DNA of 64,000 nucleotides from Paenibacillus selenitireducens (GCF_002021565.1 NZ_MSZX01000004.1:372027-436026); one strand, 5' to 3'. Positions 1 through 7,597 are shown, counted from the stretch's first letter. Program-made: numbers and translations. Notes: generated by a model from the letters alone, not told the origin.

Positions 1-123
1 AGTGAATGGAATCAACCCATGCTTCACCTCATGACATCTGAAGTTCATTTTGAGAAACTAGTATCGTCATTGGACAAGCGAGTGTTGAACTGGAATAAAT
101 ACGTACAAGTTACGAGGATTTGA
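1..123 (+). CDS. C-terminal end of an unidentified protein (5' truncated by window)
   Basis: The window opens inside a reading frame that is free of stops from base 1 to a TGA at 121-123. It encodes the last 40 residues, ending in WNKYVQVTRI. The segment is rich in charged and hydrophobic residues and has no motif that I recognise. The Nudix gene starts 29 bases downstream, so the two may be cotranscribed. The function cannot be called from this fragment. Confidence 0.5.
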   Translation, partial: SEWNQPMLHLMTSEVHFEKLVSSLDKRVLNWNKYVQVTRI

Positions 124-152
124 CAAGAAGGGTTTAGGGAGGAAGGATACGC

Positions 153-770
153 ATGCAACTCAAATGGCTGGAGTGGGCGAAGCAAATCCAAGCGATTAGT
201 CAGGCAGGGCTAGCTTATTCGAAAGATATGTATGATCTGGAACGATTCGAACAGCTTAGAGCGTTAAGCGTTGAAATCATGCATGAATACACAGAGGTTG
301 AAGTTCATACAATCCGGAATCTTTTTGCGAGTGAAACAGGCTATGCGACGCCTAAAGTGGATATCCGCGGCGTTGTATTTCGGGATCATAAGATTCTTCT
401 GGTCCAAGAAAAGACAGATGGAGCATGGGCCATTCCGGGAGGTTGGGCAGACATAGGTCTATCCGCCAAAGAAGTAGCTGTAAAGGAAGTAAAAGAAGAG
501 TCCGGTCTAGATGTCAGACCAACCAAGATTTTGGCATTCCTGGATAAGAAATTTCATGATCATCCGCCTTCTGCTTCTCACGTTTATAAAGTATTTATTT
601 TATGTGAGGAAGTCGGTGGGGAGGCAGCGGCAGGTATGGAGACCACGCAAGTCGGTTTTTTTGAAGAAGACCACTTGCCTGAGCTATCCACGGAGAGAAA
701 TACAGAGGGACAAATTAGAGCTTTGTTCGCCATGATGAGAGATCCGGAGCAAGATACGGTATTTGATTAA
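153..770 (+). CDS. Nudix hydrolase with helical N-terminal domain, YjhB-like
   Basis: This is a 205-residue Nudix hydrolase, probably cleaving ADP-ribose or a related nucleoside diphosphate derivative in the cytoplasm. Residues 1-60 form a helical N-terminal extension typical of the Nudix_hydro_N group that includes Bacillus YjhB. The Nudix box lies at about 96-118: GGWADIG followed by KEVKEESG. The central EExG metal ligands are present, and the usual Arg of the REVxEE core is Lys, as I recall for this subgroup. The ATG is preceded by GGGAGGAAGG. The gene ends where a small membrane protein gene begins (17 bases between stop and next start), suggesting cotranscription. The substrate is inferred from family, not shown. 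Confidence 0.85.
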   Translation: MQLKWLEWAKQIQAISQAGLAYSKDMYDLERFEQLRALSVEIMHEYTEVEVHTIRNLFASETGYATPKVDIRGVVFRDHKILLVQEKTDGAWAIPGGWADIGLSAKEVAVKEVKEESGLDVRPTKILAFLDKKFHDHPPSASHVYKVFILCEEVGGEAAAGMETTQVGFFEEDHLPELSTERNTEGQIRALFAMMRDPEQDTVFD

Positions 771-786
771 GAGGAGAACAACTGTT

Positions 787-1182
787 GTGAATATGAAGCA
801 CTATCATGTGGTTGTTATTTCAATATTGTCCATCGTTTTTGGATTGAGTTATATCTATGGATTGGTTTTTTCTTTTCAATTTCTGGGACCGGTGCAAGGC
901 ATTGTACGCGGCATTGTTCAGTTATGGGGAAAGATTTCGATTGCCATAGGGATGCTTATCCTACTTATGACCATTGCGATTCGGTATGTAAAAGGAAAAT
1001 TTCATCATCTTGATGCTGTGATTCTAGCGTTGCTAATCATTATTTTTTTCCTTCAGCTCATCGCGTTTCTATTATGGTTATTTATCGGGAGCATTGTCGA
1101 TCCCATGCCAAGCAGTCTAAATGCACTACCTCACTTGACGATGATCGTCATCTTGGTCAGATCTTTTAAGAGGTATTTTTGA
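787..1182 (+). CDS. small integral membrane protein, unknown function
   Basis: A 131-residue hydrophobic protein with about three to four predicted membrane helices: residues near 5-27, 35-60, 70-98 and possibly the C-terminus. I place the start at GTG 787 because GAGGAG at 771-776 sits ten bases upstream; ATG 793 is the alternative, and the longer frame from a TTG at 763 would overlap the Nudix gene and lacks a ribosome binding site. No motif identifies a function. It likely shares a transcript with the Nudix gene and is followed by a hairpin at 1215-1279. Confidence 0.6.
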   Translation: MNMKHYHVVVISILSIVFGLSYIYGLVFSFQFLGPVQGIVRGIVQLWGKISIAIGMLILLMTIAIRYVKGKFHHLDAVILALLIIIFFLQLIAFLLWLFIGSIVDPMPSSLNALPHLTMIVILVRSFKRYF

Positions 1183-1214
1183 GGAATAGTGATGTGAAGT
1201 AGAAGATCAGTGAT

Positions 1215-1279
1215 TCCCTTCAGGAAACAAGAACCATCGGGCGAGATGGGGGTTAACTTGTTGCTTGAAGGGATTTTTC
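1215..1279 (+). terminator. imperfect inverted repeat followed by a T-run, probable terminator
   Basis: Arms at 1215-1231 (TCCCTTCAGGAAACAAG) and 1257-1273 pair with only a few mismatches around a 25-base loop, and TTTTTC follows. It would end the transcript of the membrane protein gene. The long loop makes it weaker than the other terminators in the window. Confidence 0.5.
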
Positions 1280-1286
1280 ATGCGTC

Positions 1287-1377
1287 ATGACCGAATACAA
1301 CATTTCACAGGTATTCTAGCAAATCACAGGCAAAAGCCCGATGGATTATGTCATTGAACGACGTCTTAATTGTTTTA
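1287..1377 (+). pseudogene. remnant of an AraC-family helix-turn-helix C-terminus
   Basis: Translating from 1287 gives a stretch containing ISQVF, then a TAG codon at 1317-1319, then TGKSPMDYVIERRL. This matches the second helix-turn-helix of AraC regulators, which typically reads FSQVFKKxTGxSPxxYxxxxRL. The TAG replaces what is normally a Lys codon. No upstream domain is present, so this is a fossil rather than a gene. Identification is by motif only. Confidence 0.5.
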
Positions 1378-1451
1378 CAGCATTCTCCAATTGTGCAACA
1401 TTATAGTGTTATTTTCGTCTGATTTGAAGAAGACCTCTGGAGGTGACCCGA

Positions 1452-1898
1452 TTGAGGAAATCCTTTATCATACTGATCGCGTTCTGGTTGGTAAGTAATC
1501 TCATGATGATCAACTCCGCTTGGGCGGATTGGACATATCGATTTGTCGTGAATGAAGGTAAGACATATATGGTTACAGATCAACATGTCCAACCGGAGCA
1601 AACGGGTTCTAAAATTGGTAGGGTTACTTTTTACTCCGATCAGGAGGGGACGTATGCCGGCAATGTATCTAATTATTTTCCGAAGGGTACCGAATATTTC
1701 TTGATTAAGGATGTTGATATCCATAAAGCGATTGCGATAAAGGCATCTGATGGATCCTTCATTCAAGCCAATTATAAGGGGGAATATAAGGGTAAACCGG
1801 AGAGTTGGTCTAACATTTTACCCTATATATTCGGAGGCATGCTACTCATCATTGTCATCTTCATTGTGATCAACAAGGGGAGAAGCAGTCGCAGCTAG
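1452..1898 (+). CDS. secreted, C-terminally membrane-anchored protein of unknown function
   Basis: A 148-residue protein with an N-terminal signal peptide (basic RK, then a hydrophobic stretch ending INSAWA), an extracytoplasmic region of about 85 residues and a C-terminal membrane helix at about 120-140 followed by a basic tail (NKGRSSRS). I chose TTG 1452 because GGAGGTG at 1439-1445 is correctly spaced; the GTG at 1443 overlaps that ribosome binding site. This topology places most of the protein outside the membrane. I do not recognise the domain. The next gene, 36 bases downstream, also encodes an exported protein, so the two may act together at the cell surface. Confidence 0.65.
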   Translation: MRKSFIILIAFWLVSNLMMINSAWADWTYRFVVNEGKTYMVTDQHVQPEQTGSKIGRVTFYSDQEGTYAGNVSNYFPKGTEYFLIKDVDIHKAIAIKASDGSFIQANYKGEYKGKPESWSNILPYIFGGMLLIIVIFIVINKGRSSRS

Positions 1899-1934
1899 CC
1901 AGGTAATCTGGATAAGAGATGCAGGAGGGTTCCG

Positions 1935-2468
1935 ATGAAACGTTCAAAATTGATTAAAGTGCTCGTCATGATTGGCTTGGGGATGGTATTGGTAACAACT
2001 TTGATGTATGTAACGCCGATAGGGAAAGAGATGAGAATCGTACTAGCAGAAACCCTATCATCTACAAGGTATGAACCCTATGCAAGGGTTCTTGGCGTTG
2101 AACTGGAGAAGAAAGCTCCCCCACTTCCTAGAGTGGTTGTAGGGAATACGGAAGTTCCGGTTAAACAAAGTAGTTACTGCTGGGGGGAATTAGGGTGTGC
2201 AGATTATGCCGGAGGAATAGAAAGCTTTGAAGGGAGAAGTCCAACCATTGTAACTCCTGAGGCCTCTATGAAATTTACATTTGATTACCAACCTGGACCT
2301 GCGGAACTACATTTGAACCAAATTCAAGACAGTACGAATCAGGATATCCCGATCCAGGATAGCGATTGGATTACGCCTAAAGACAAAGGTGTGTATTATT
2401 ATCATATTTCAGCGAGCTGGGAGAAAAAGGGGAGTACATCCGCCACCTTTGTAATTGAGGTAAAGTAA
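1935..2468 (+). CDS. exported protein of unknown function with CWGELGCADY motif
   Basis: A 177-residue protein with an N-terminal hydrophobic segment (residues 8-28) that is either an uncleaved anchor or a signal peptide. The middle carries SSYCWGELGCADYAG, with two cysteines that could form a disulphide outside the cell; similar SYCW...C.D motifs occur in other uncharacterised Bacillales exported proteins. The C-terminal 80 residues look like an all-beta domain (PGPAELHL, YYYHISASW). AGGAGG at 1922-1927 precedes the ATG. It ends at a strong terminator. The function is unknown. Confidence 0.65.
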   Translation: MKRSKLIKVLVMIGLGMVLVTTLMYVTPIGKEMRIVLAETLSSTRYEPYARVLGVELEKKAPPLPRVVVGNTEVPVKQSSYCWGELGCADYAGGIESFEGRSPTIVTPEASMKFTFDYQPGPAELHLNQIQDSTNQDIPIQDSDWITPKDKGVYYYHISASWEKKGSTSATFVIEVK

Positions 2469-2482
2469 ACATCAATAGCAAA

Positions 2483-2522
2483 GAGCCGCCATATATAGGT
2501 GGCTCGTTCAATCTTTTTTTTT
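2483..2522 (+). terminator. intrinsic terminator
   Basis: Perfect-to-wobble arms GAGCCGCC (2483-2490) and GGTGGCTC (2498-2505) with a 7-base loop, followed by a run of T at 2513-2522. It closes the exported-protein gene. Confidence 0.85.
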
Positions 2523-2632
2523 AATCCAATTATTGATATTATGTTAAAAATAAACTATTGAAAAGGTGAGTGGGAGAAATTTTTCGAGAGATTGCCGAAA
2601 TCAAATTAGGGTGCAGGGAATGGAGCGAGAAA

Positions 2633-2819
2633 TGAACGGACACAGGAGACCTTAATTATGCCAAAAGCACTCAAAATGCAGGGTGAACGGACACAGCGGC
2701 TCTTATCATGCTAAACATAAGCTATAAACTCATGAATCGAATGGAATAAGGGCATCTAGGTCCGCAACAACGGCTAATCTAGAGCATAGCAGACAATAAG
2801 GTCTCTCATGTCCGTTATG
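2633..2819. repeat. cluster of four degenerate repeats, two direct and two inverted
   Basis: The 370-base gap before the VOC gene holds no gene. Two direct copies start TGAACGGACACAG (2633 and 2684) and run on into a CTTAATTATGC-like end. Two inverted copies lie at about 2743-2767 and 2786-2819; read on the minus strand the second gives AACGGACATGAGAGACCTTA, close to the direct copies. The layout, pairs of copies facing each other, would let the transcript fold into hairpins. It looks like a short interspersed palindromic element. Confidence 0.6.
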
Positions 2820-2860
2820 CATCTCCTAACCACCGATATATAAGTTCACACAATAAAGGA

Positions 2861-2884
2861 CCGTCGGGTGATTCCCTGACGGTT
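2861..2884. terminator. hairpin between repeat cluster and VOC gene
   Basis: CCGTCGGG (2861-2868) pairs with CCCTGACGG (2874-2882, one bulge), and TTTT follows on the plus strand. It lies just beyond the 3' end of the minus-strand VOC gene and may terminate transcription from both sides. Confidence 0.55.
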
Positions 2885-2895
2885 TTACTCATGTT

Positions 2896-3351
2896 CTACT
2901 TTTTGACGGATATATCAAAATCAATATCCTCTATAAATTCGATCACTTCACCATTTGGGCTATAGATGAGCGCATTGGTTACCAGAAGTGGCGGTTCACC
3001 AAGTGAAAGCTGGCTAGGTTCTATATATGCCTTTGCCCCGTGCGCGAGGGATTTGCGATAGATTTCGTCTACATTCTCTACATAGAATGCGAAATGTAAG
3101 AGCGCCCCGTGGGCGATATCTTCATCACGCAGAGCTTTTTTACCTTGTGCGGGAATGACCGCTTCTTGATCGAAGACTTCAATACATGTTCTTTGGTCAG
3201 GGGAAATCAGCATAGCAGCTTCTTTGAGTTGAAAAGCAGGCAGACTCCAATGATGACCTACTTTAAATCCCAAGACGTCAGTATAAAATGCAACGGTTTT
3301 ATGAAAGTCTTTGGCTTGTATCGCGATATGTGCTAGGCCTTTCACGTTCAT
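2896..3351 (-). CDS. VOC (glyoxalase/bleomycin-resistance) family protein
   Basis: A 151-residue protein of the vicinal oxygen chelate superfamily, built from two paired beta-alpha-beta-beta-beta units. The first unit opens with GLAHIAIQAKD...FYTDVLGF, the classic start with a His ligand; the second carries LLHFAFYVENVDEIY and closes with YSPNGEVIEFIE, where the Glu is the usual metal ligand. Members isomerise, cleave or sequester small molecules in a metal-dependent way, and the substrate cannot be read from sequence. I moved the start to the ATG at 3351, because GAGGAGAGA precedes it, rather than the longer frame from 3408. It is divergent from the Lrp gene. Confidence 0.8.
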   Translation of the reverse strand: MNVKGLAHIAIQAKDFHKTVAFYTDVLGFKVGHHWSLPAFQLKEAAMLISPDQRTCIEVFDQEAVIPAQGKKALRDEDIAHGALLHFAFYVENVDEIYRKSLAHGAKAYIEPSQLSLGEPPLLVTNALIYSPNGEVIEFIEDIDFDISVKK

Positions 3352-3508
3352 GTGTATCTCTCCTCGTATATAAGATGGCTTTATTATAGTGAATTGTGAT
3401 CTGTACATACATGCGAAATAAAAGTCTTATGTGTTAAAATACTTAATAAATTAAGTTATTTTAGCGTATATTGCTTATGAATTGTATTTCAAACTGGGGG
3501 TACCTGAG

Positions 3509-3943
3509 TTGGAACATGTCATCGATGAAATTGATAAGAAAATTATGTTATTGCTTCAGCATCATGCACGAATGCCTATTGCTCAAATCAGTAAAGAAAT
3601 CTCCATGTCGCAACCTTCGGTCAAAGAGAGAATTCTGAAGCTAGAAGAGAAAAACATTATTGCCGGGTACGGTACTATTTTCAATTTACCGGAATTGAAT
3701 CGAGGAACAACCACGTTTATTCTGATCAAGACAGAACATTGTCAAGCGTTAGTAGATGTCTGTAGAGCATCGAAAGAGGTAACCGATTTGTTTCGTATAA
3801 GTGGGGAATATAATTACCTCATCAAGGTACAGACGGCATCAATCGAGGAGCTTGCGGAATTTCAAGATTCACTTGTGAAGCTGGGTCCCTCCAAGTCCCA
3901 TATCTCCATGAGAAACATCATTGAAAATAGAATTTTACTTTAA
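3509..3943 (+). CDS. Lrp/AsnC-family transcriptional regulator
   Basis: A 144-residue DNA-binding regulator. Residues 1-60 hold the AsnC-type helix-turn-helix (IDKKIMLLLQHHARMP, then ISKEISMSQPSVKERILKLEE), followed by the C-terminal RAM/ligand-binding ferredoxin-like domain with the GEYNYLIKV segment. Such proteins form octamers or dimers and respond to amino acids. The start is TTG 3509, eight bases after GGGGG at 3496-3500; the frame extends upstream to 3482 without a ribosome binding site. A methyltransferase gene follows after 27 bases and is a likely cotranscribed target. Confidence 0.85.
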   Translation: MEHVIDEIDKKIMLLLQHHARMPIAQISKEISMSQPSVKERILKLEEKNIIAGYGTIFNLPELNRGTTTFILIKTEHCQALVDVCRASKEVTDLFRISGEYNYLIKVQTASIEELAEFQDSLVKLGPSKSHISMRNIIENRILL

Positions 3944-3970
3944 AATAACACAGGAGGGGATTCGAAAATT

Positions 3971-4705
3971 ATGAAACAGAACAAATATGATGATCTCGGT
4001 TTCTTCGAAAAATATAGTCAGATGCCACGTTCCGTCGGCGGCCTAAATGCTGCTGGGGAATGGTCGGCACTCCGTGCCATGCTTCCTGAGCTGCGCGATA
4101 AAAGGGTTCTTGATCTTGGCTGCGGCTTCGGTTGGCATTGCAGATATGCTCGTGAACAGCAGGCCAGATCGGTCGTAGGTGTGGATCTCTCAGAGAAGAT
4201 GCTGACGCAAGCGAGAGATTATACCAACGATTCTGCTATCGAATACCGTAGGCTTGCGATTGAAGATATCGAGTTTCAAGCAGGGGAATTCGACGTGGTT
4301 CTCAGCTCGCTTGCGCTCCATTATGTAGATCAATTTGACGTTGTATGCCGTAAAGTTCATCAGTATCTCGTGACGGGAGGAACATTTGTATTATCTGTGG
4401 AGCATCCCATTTTTACCGCACACGCTGCTCAAGATTGGCATTATGGAGCTCAAGGGGAGCGATTGCATTGGCCTGTCGATAACTACCAGGATGAAGGATT
4501 CCGGCAAACCCAATTTCTTGATCATGATGTCGTCAAATATCATCGCACGATCGCAAACTATATGAATACGCTAATCAATGCAGGATTCAGAATGAAGGAG
4601 ATTTCTGAACCTCAACCAGCGCAAGAAATACTTGCAATGAGTTCCGAAATGCGCGACGAACTCCGTCGTCCGATGTTTCTGATCATCGCAGCGGTCAAGG
4701 AATAG
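3971..4705 (+). CDS. class I SAM-dependent methyltransferase
   Basis: A 244-residue soluble methyltransferase. Motif I is VLDLGCGFGWHCRYA at about residues 46-60, motif II is VVGVDLSEKML, and VVLSSLALHYV corresponds to post-motif II. The C-terminal part (EHPIFTAHAAQDWHYG) resembles the UbiE/Coq5-like group acting on small molecules. The acceptor is unknown. AGGAGGGG at 3951-3958 precedes the ATG. The placement directly after the Lrp regulator suggests control by it, and a strong terminator closes the pair. Confidence 0.8.
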   Translation: MKQNKYDDLGFFEKYSQMPRSVGGLNAAGEWSALRAMLPELRDKRVLDLGCGFGWHCRYAREQQARSVVGVDLSEKMLTQARDYTNDSAIEYRRLAIEDIEFQAGEFDVVLSSLALHYVDQFDVVCRKVHQYLVTGGTFVLSVEHPIFTAHAAQDWHYGAQGERLHWPVDNYQDEGFRQTQFLDHDVVKYHRTIANYMNTLINAGFRMKEISEPQPAQEILAMSSEMRDELRRPMFLIIAAVKE

Positions 4706-4720
4706 ACTTGGCAGTACTAA

Positions 4721-4764
4721 AAGACAATTGAATGGCTGAAATAGCCGCTTCGATTGTCTTTTTT
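4721..4764 (+). terminator. intrinsic terminator
   Basis: AAGACAAT at 4721-4728 pairs with ATTGTCTT at 4753-4760. An inner stem GGCT/AGCC extends the hairpin and TTTTTT follows. It ends the Lrp-methyltransferase operon. Confidence 0.85.
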
Positions 4765-4824
4765 GTGTGGAGCGCTTGATAGAAAAGGAAATTGAATGGT
4801 TGCGGTTCGCGAATGCAATATGTA

Positions 4825-4852
4825 TTTACAAATCTACAAAAATAGATATAAT
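4825..4852 (+). promoter_or_regulatory. promoter with embedded palindromic operator for the ArsR-type gene
   Basis: TTTACA (4825-4830) and TATAAT (4847-4852) are separated by 16 bases. Between them lies ATCTA-N6-TAGAT (4832-4847), a perfect 5-6-5 palindrome. The expected transcription start falls at about 4859, next to the ATG at 4860, so the message may be leaderless. A near-identical palindrome precedes the MFS gene. Confidence 0.65.
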
Positions 4853-4859
4853 GATCTGT

Positions 4860-5171
4860 ATGGAACCTTTATTGATTTATAAAGCTTTGTCGAACGAGAC
4901 TCGTAGTCAAATTATGCTGTGGTTAAAGAATCCAGAGGAATTCTTTGATGAAAAGCTTTATCTGCAGCAAGGTCTTAATTTTCGGATTGGTGTATGCGTG
5001 GGAGACATTCAGGCTAAATCGGGGCTTGCACAGTCTGTAATCTCAAGTTATTTGTTGACGATGCAGAAAGCCGGTTTGTTGGAATCTGAGCGCATTGGAA
5101 AGTGGACGTACTACCGTCGGAACGAAGAGACAATAAGGGAATTTTCCGAGTACATCCAAAAGAGTCTATAG
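4860..5171 (+). CDS. ArsR-family winged-helix repressor
   Basis: A 103-residue regulator. It starts MEPLLIYKALSNETRSQIMLWL, the standard ArsR opening, and has the recognition helix region SGLAQSVISSYLLTMQKAGLLESERIGKW and a wing ending YYRR. No ArsR-type CxCxxC metal site is visible; the single Cys in GVCVGD is not diagnostic. I chose ATG 4860 because the upstream in-frame sequence is the promoter itself. It precedes the MFS exporter and shares a palindrome with it, so it probably represses both. The ligand is unknown. Confidence 0.75.
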   Translation: MEPLLIYKALSNETRSQIMLWLKNPEEFFDEKLYLQQGLNFRIGVCVGDIQAKSGLAQSVISSYLLTMQKAGLLESERIGKWTYYRRNEETIREFSEYIQKSL

Positions 5172-5193
5172 ACAGAAAGGAGGTTAATTTTTT

Positions 5194-5256
5194 TTGTTTT
5201 ATCATATCTACAATTCTATATATATAATTATAAGTGGAGGCTTACCTATTCAATGA
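5194..5256 (+). CDS. possible 20-codon leader ORF overlapping the MFS start
   Basis: A perfect AAAGGAGG at 5177-5184 just after the regulator gene has no annotated start of its own. The TTG at 5194 is nine bases further on and opens a short frame that begins FYHIYNS and ends SGGLPIQ. Its TGA (5254-5256) overlaps the ATG of the MFS gene (5253-5255). That geometry fits translational coupling. Evidence is positional only; the strong ribosome binding site could instead be coincidental. Confidence 0.3.
   Translation: MFYHIYNSIYIIISGGLPIQ
5206..5221 (+). promoter_or_regulatory. second copy of the ArsR-type palindrome, upstream of the MFS gene
   Basis: ATCTA-N6-TATAT (5206-5221) differs from the perfect palindrome at 4832-4847 by one base and is followed by a similar TATATAAT sequence. 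It is the best candidate for the site through which the adjacent repressor controls the exporter. Confidence 0.55.
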
Positions 5257-6428
5257 AAAAGACGAACCCGTTGCTTATCTTGATTCTAGCGTTAGGCGTA
5301 TTCGGTATTATTACAACGGAAATGGGGATCATAGGTGTTTTACCTCAGGTAACTCAAAGATTTCATATTTCGACTTCACAGGCCGGATGGCTTGTAAGTA
5401 TATTTGCTCTCGTCGTAGCCATTTCAGGTCCATTCTTGGTATTGCTCGTTTCCGGTATCAATCGTAAGGCCATTCTATTAACCGCCGTACTTGCGTTTGC
5501 AATATCCAATATTGTCTATGCCTATACAACCAGGTTCGATGTCATGTTAATTTTTCGTATTATCCCCGCTATCGTTCATCCTGTCTTTTTTTCGGTCGCG
5601 CTTGTGACGGCAGCCCAACTTGTCCCTCCGGACAAAAGCGGTAAAGCTGTTACGAAGGTTTTCGCGGGCATCACGGTCGGGTTTGCTTTTGGCGTGCCAT
5701 TGACTTCATTCCTTGCAGAGAAGATTTCACTGGAAGCCGCTTTTCTGTTTGGGGCTGTTGTAAGCATCATTGCTTTTGTAGGGATACTTGCTTGGCTGCC
5801 ATCCATGCCTGTTAAGGAGAAAATGTCTTACGGCAAGCAACTTGGCATATTACGCAAACCTCAATTGTGGCTAAATATATTGACGGTCATTTTTATCTTT
5901 GCAGCGATGTTTTCGGTGTACAGCTACTTTGCAGAATATCTTGGACAAGTAACCGACATGAACGGCTCATGGATTAGTATCATGTTGATGGTCTTCGGTA
6001 TTGTCATGATCTTCGGGAATTTTATATTCGGGAGCTTGCTGCATAAAAGCATTACAAAGACCGTCATTATTTTTCTACTGCTATATGCGGCCGTTTACCT
6101 GCTTGCTTATTATGCGGGTTCCTATTTCATACCGATGTTAATTATCGTATTTCTATGGGGGGCAGTGCATTCCGGCGGACTTATTGTCAGTCAAGCCTGG
6201 TTAACGACAGAGGCCCAAGAAGCTCCCGAATTCGGCAACAGTTTGTTTGTCTCTTTTTCCAATCTTGGAATTACGTTAGGGACATCGATCGGTGGTTGGT
6301 TTATATCTCGTTTGGGAATACATCAACTCATCTGGAGCGGGATGATGTTTATCGTGCTTGCTTTCCTCGTGATCCTGTTAAAATCAAAGATGACCAAGTC
6401 GAACGCAGAGAAAGTAAACGTACATTAA
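5253..6428 (+). CDS. major facilitator superfamily exporter, DHA1-like
   Basis: A 391-residue inner-membrane transporter with twelve predicted helices. It begins LLILILALGVFGIITTEMGIIGVLPQV, typical of the AraJ/YdhP-like drug:proton antiporter group. A shortened motif A-like loop follows helix 2, and GFAFGVPL in helix 5 fits motif C of antiporters. GTGGAGG at 5234-5240 precedes the ATG. Position behind an ArsR-type repressor with a shared operator suggests induced export of a toxic compound. The substrate is not identifiable. Confidence 0.85.
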   Translation: MKKTNPLLILILALGVFGIITTEMGIIGVLPQVTQRFHISTSQAGWLVSIFALVVAISGPFLVLLVSGINRKAILLTAVLAFAISNIVYAYTTRFDVMLIFRIIPAIVHPVFFSVALVTAAQLVPPDKSGKAVTKVFAGITVGFAFGVPLTSFLAEKISLEAAFLFGAVVSIIAFVGILAWLPSMPVKEKMSYGKQLGILRKPQLWLNILTVIFIFAAMFSVYSYFAEYLGQVTDMNGSWISIMLMVFGIVMIFGNFIFGSLLHKSITKTVIIFLLLYAAVYLLAYYAGSYFIPMLIIVFLWGAVHSGGLIVSQAWLTTEAQEAPEFGNSLFVSFSNLGITLGTSIGGWFISRLGIHQLIWSGMMFIVLAFLVILLKSKMTKSNAEKVNVH

Positions 6429-6473
6429 ACGTACGAGGACCATGGGTTTACTTTTAAAATAGCCGAAAATAAA

Positions 6474-6540
6474 GCGCCCCTTAATGTATACATGGAGGAC
6501 CACCTAGATGTGGTAACCGCATGAATACAGGAAGGGGTGT
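6474..6540 (+). promoter_or_regulatory. long structured leader element upstream of a methyltransferase gene
   Basis: CGCCCCTT (6475-6482) pairs with AAGGGGTG (6532-6539). The pairing continues inward (TGTATACATG against CATGAATACA) and encloses a second hairpin CCAC...GTGG. The element lies in a 235-base gap between the MFS and methyltransferase genes and does not end in a T-run. It could be a regulatory leader or the 3' structure of the MFS transcript. A frame starting ATG 6521 runs through it but shows no coding features. Confidence 0.45.
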
Positions 6541-6663
6541 TAAACGTTTTCATTGGACATTCCCATGTTTCGAAAAGGAGAATAAGAGTGTCGTATCGAA
6601 TGGATACTCTAGCATTGTTAAGTGCTGCTTGAATGCAGCTAAAGCCGAGGAGAGTGACAATCG

Positions 6664-7494
6664 ATGGAAGAACGGAACTCAACATATGACGTTAAGCATG
6701 CCAGTATAGGCGTAGAAGCTGAGCTCAAACGATTACAGGCGCAAGCCCTGATGGGCTGGGAAAAAGAATTTAGGACATTGCAATGGTATGGACTTCAAGA
6801 TGGTATGAAGGTGCTAGAAGTAGCCTGCGGCCCAGGATTCGTTACGGAAAGACTTGCTGCAAGCTTACCGAACAGCCCGATTACTGCATTAGATATCGAT
6901 CAAGGCCTGCTGGATAAAGCAAAAACTTTGCTGGGGGATGTTTCAGAATCCAAGGTTCAATTCGTGCAAGCTTCCGTATATGATACAGGGCTTCCTGACA
7001 ATGAATACGATTTTGCGATTGCAAGACTACTATTTCTGCATTTGCATGACCCATTACAAGCAGCGCAAGAAATCATGCGTGTCTTAAAGCCAGGCGGGAA
7101 GCTTGTTATTATTGATATTGATGATGGTATATTCGGGGTGATCGAGCCTGATGTGGAGGTACTGCCACTTATTTTGCAGAAAATCTCGCAATCTCAAGCC
7201 TCCAATGGAGGGAATCGGCATGTTGGTAGAAGCTTGCCGCGACTCTTATCCCTGGCAGGGTATCAGGATGTGGATATGGATGCCGTTATCCAGCATAGTG
7301 ACTTGCACGGTATGGATGGATTCAAGCAGCAGTTAGATAGCAACCGCTTCGTAGGATTTTATAAAAGAGGGGTAATTAGTCAATCGGAATACGAGAAGTT
7401 ACAGCAGTCTTATGAGAATTTTATTCAATCCTCTGATCCTCTAGCGATGATGGTGTTTCTGATGGCATGTGGAACAAAACCCGAAGCGGAGTAA
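6664..7494 (+). CDS. class I SAM-dependent methyltransferase, UbiE-like
   Basis: A 276-residue methyltransferase. Motif I is KVLEVACGPGFVTERLA at about residues 49-65, motif II is ITALDIDQGLLDKAK, then FAIARLLFLHLHDP and motif III LKPGGKLVIIDIDD. The C-terminal 100 residues are helical and probably form the acceptor pocket. GAGGAG precedes the ATG. The role is unknown; a structured leader upstream and an exporter before it would fit a resistance or modification function, but that is inference. Confidence 0.75.
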   Translation: MEERNSTYDVKHASIGVEAELKRLQAQALMGWEKEFRTLQWYGLQDGMKVLEVACGPGFVTERLAASLPNSPITALDIDQGLLDKAKTLLGDVSESKVQFVQASVYDTGLPDNEYDFAIARLLFLHLHDPLQAAQEIMRVLKPGGKLVIIDIDDGIFGVIEPDVEVLPLILQKISQSQASNGGNRHVGRSLPRLLSLAGYQDVDMDAVIQHSDLHGMDGFKQQLDSNRFVGFYKRGVISQSEYEKLQQSYENFIQSSDPLAMMVFLMACGTKPEAE

Positions 7495-7545
7495 ATGATA
7501 AAACGTGGATTTGATGATGAACACACTTTATTCTAAAATCGATTT

Positions 7546-7597
7546 TTGCTCACGCTGGCACGGCGCAGGTATAATAGATGTGAGTTATTAATAACTC
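7546..7597 (+). promoter_or_regulatory. promoter and perfect palindromic operator of the TetR-type gene
   Basis: TTGCTC (7546-7551) and TATAAT (7570-7575) have 18-base spacing. GAGTTATTAATAACTC (7582-7597) is a perfect 16-base palindrome at and just after the expected start of transcription. It is a strong candidate for autoregulation by the TetR-family protein encoded next. Confidence 0.7.
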
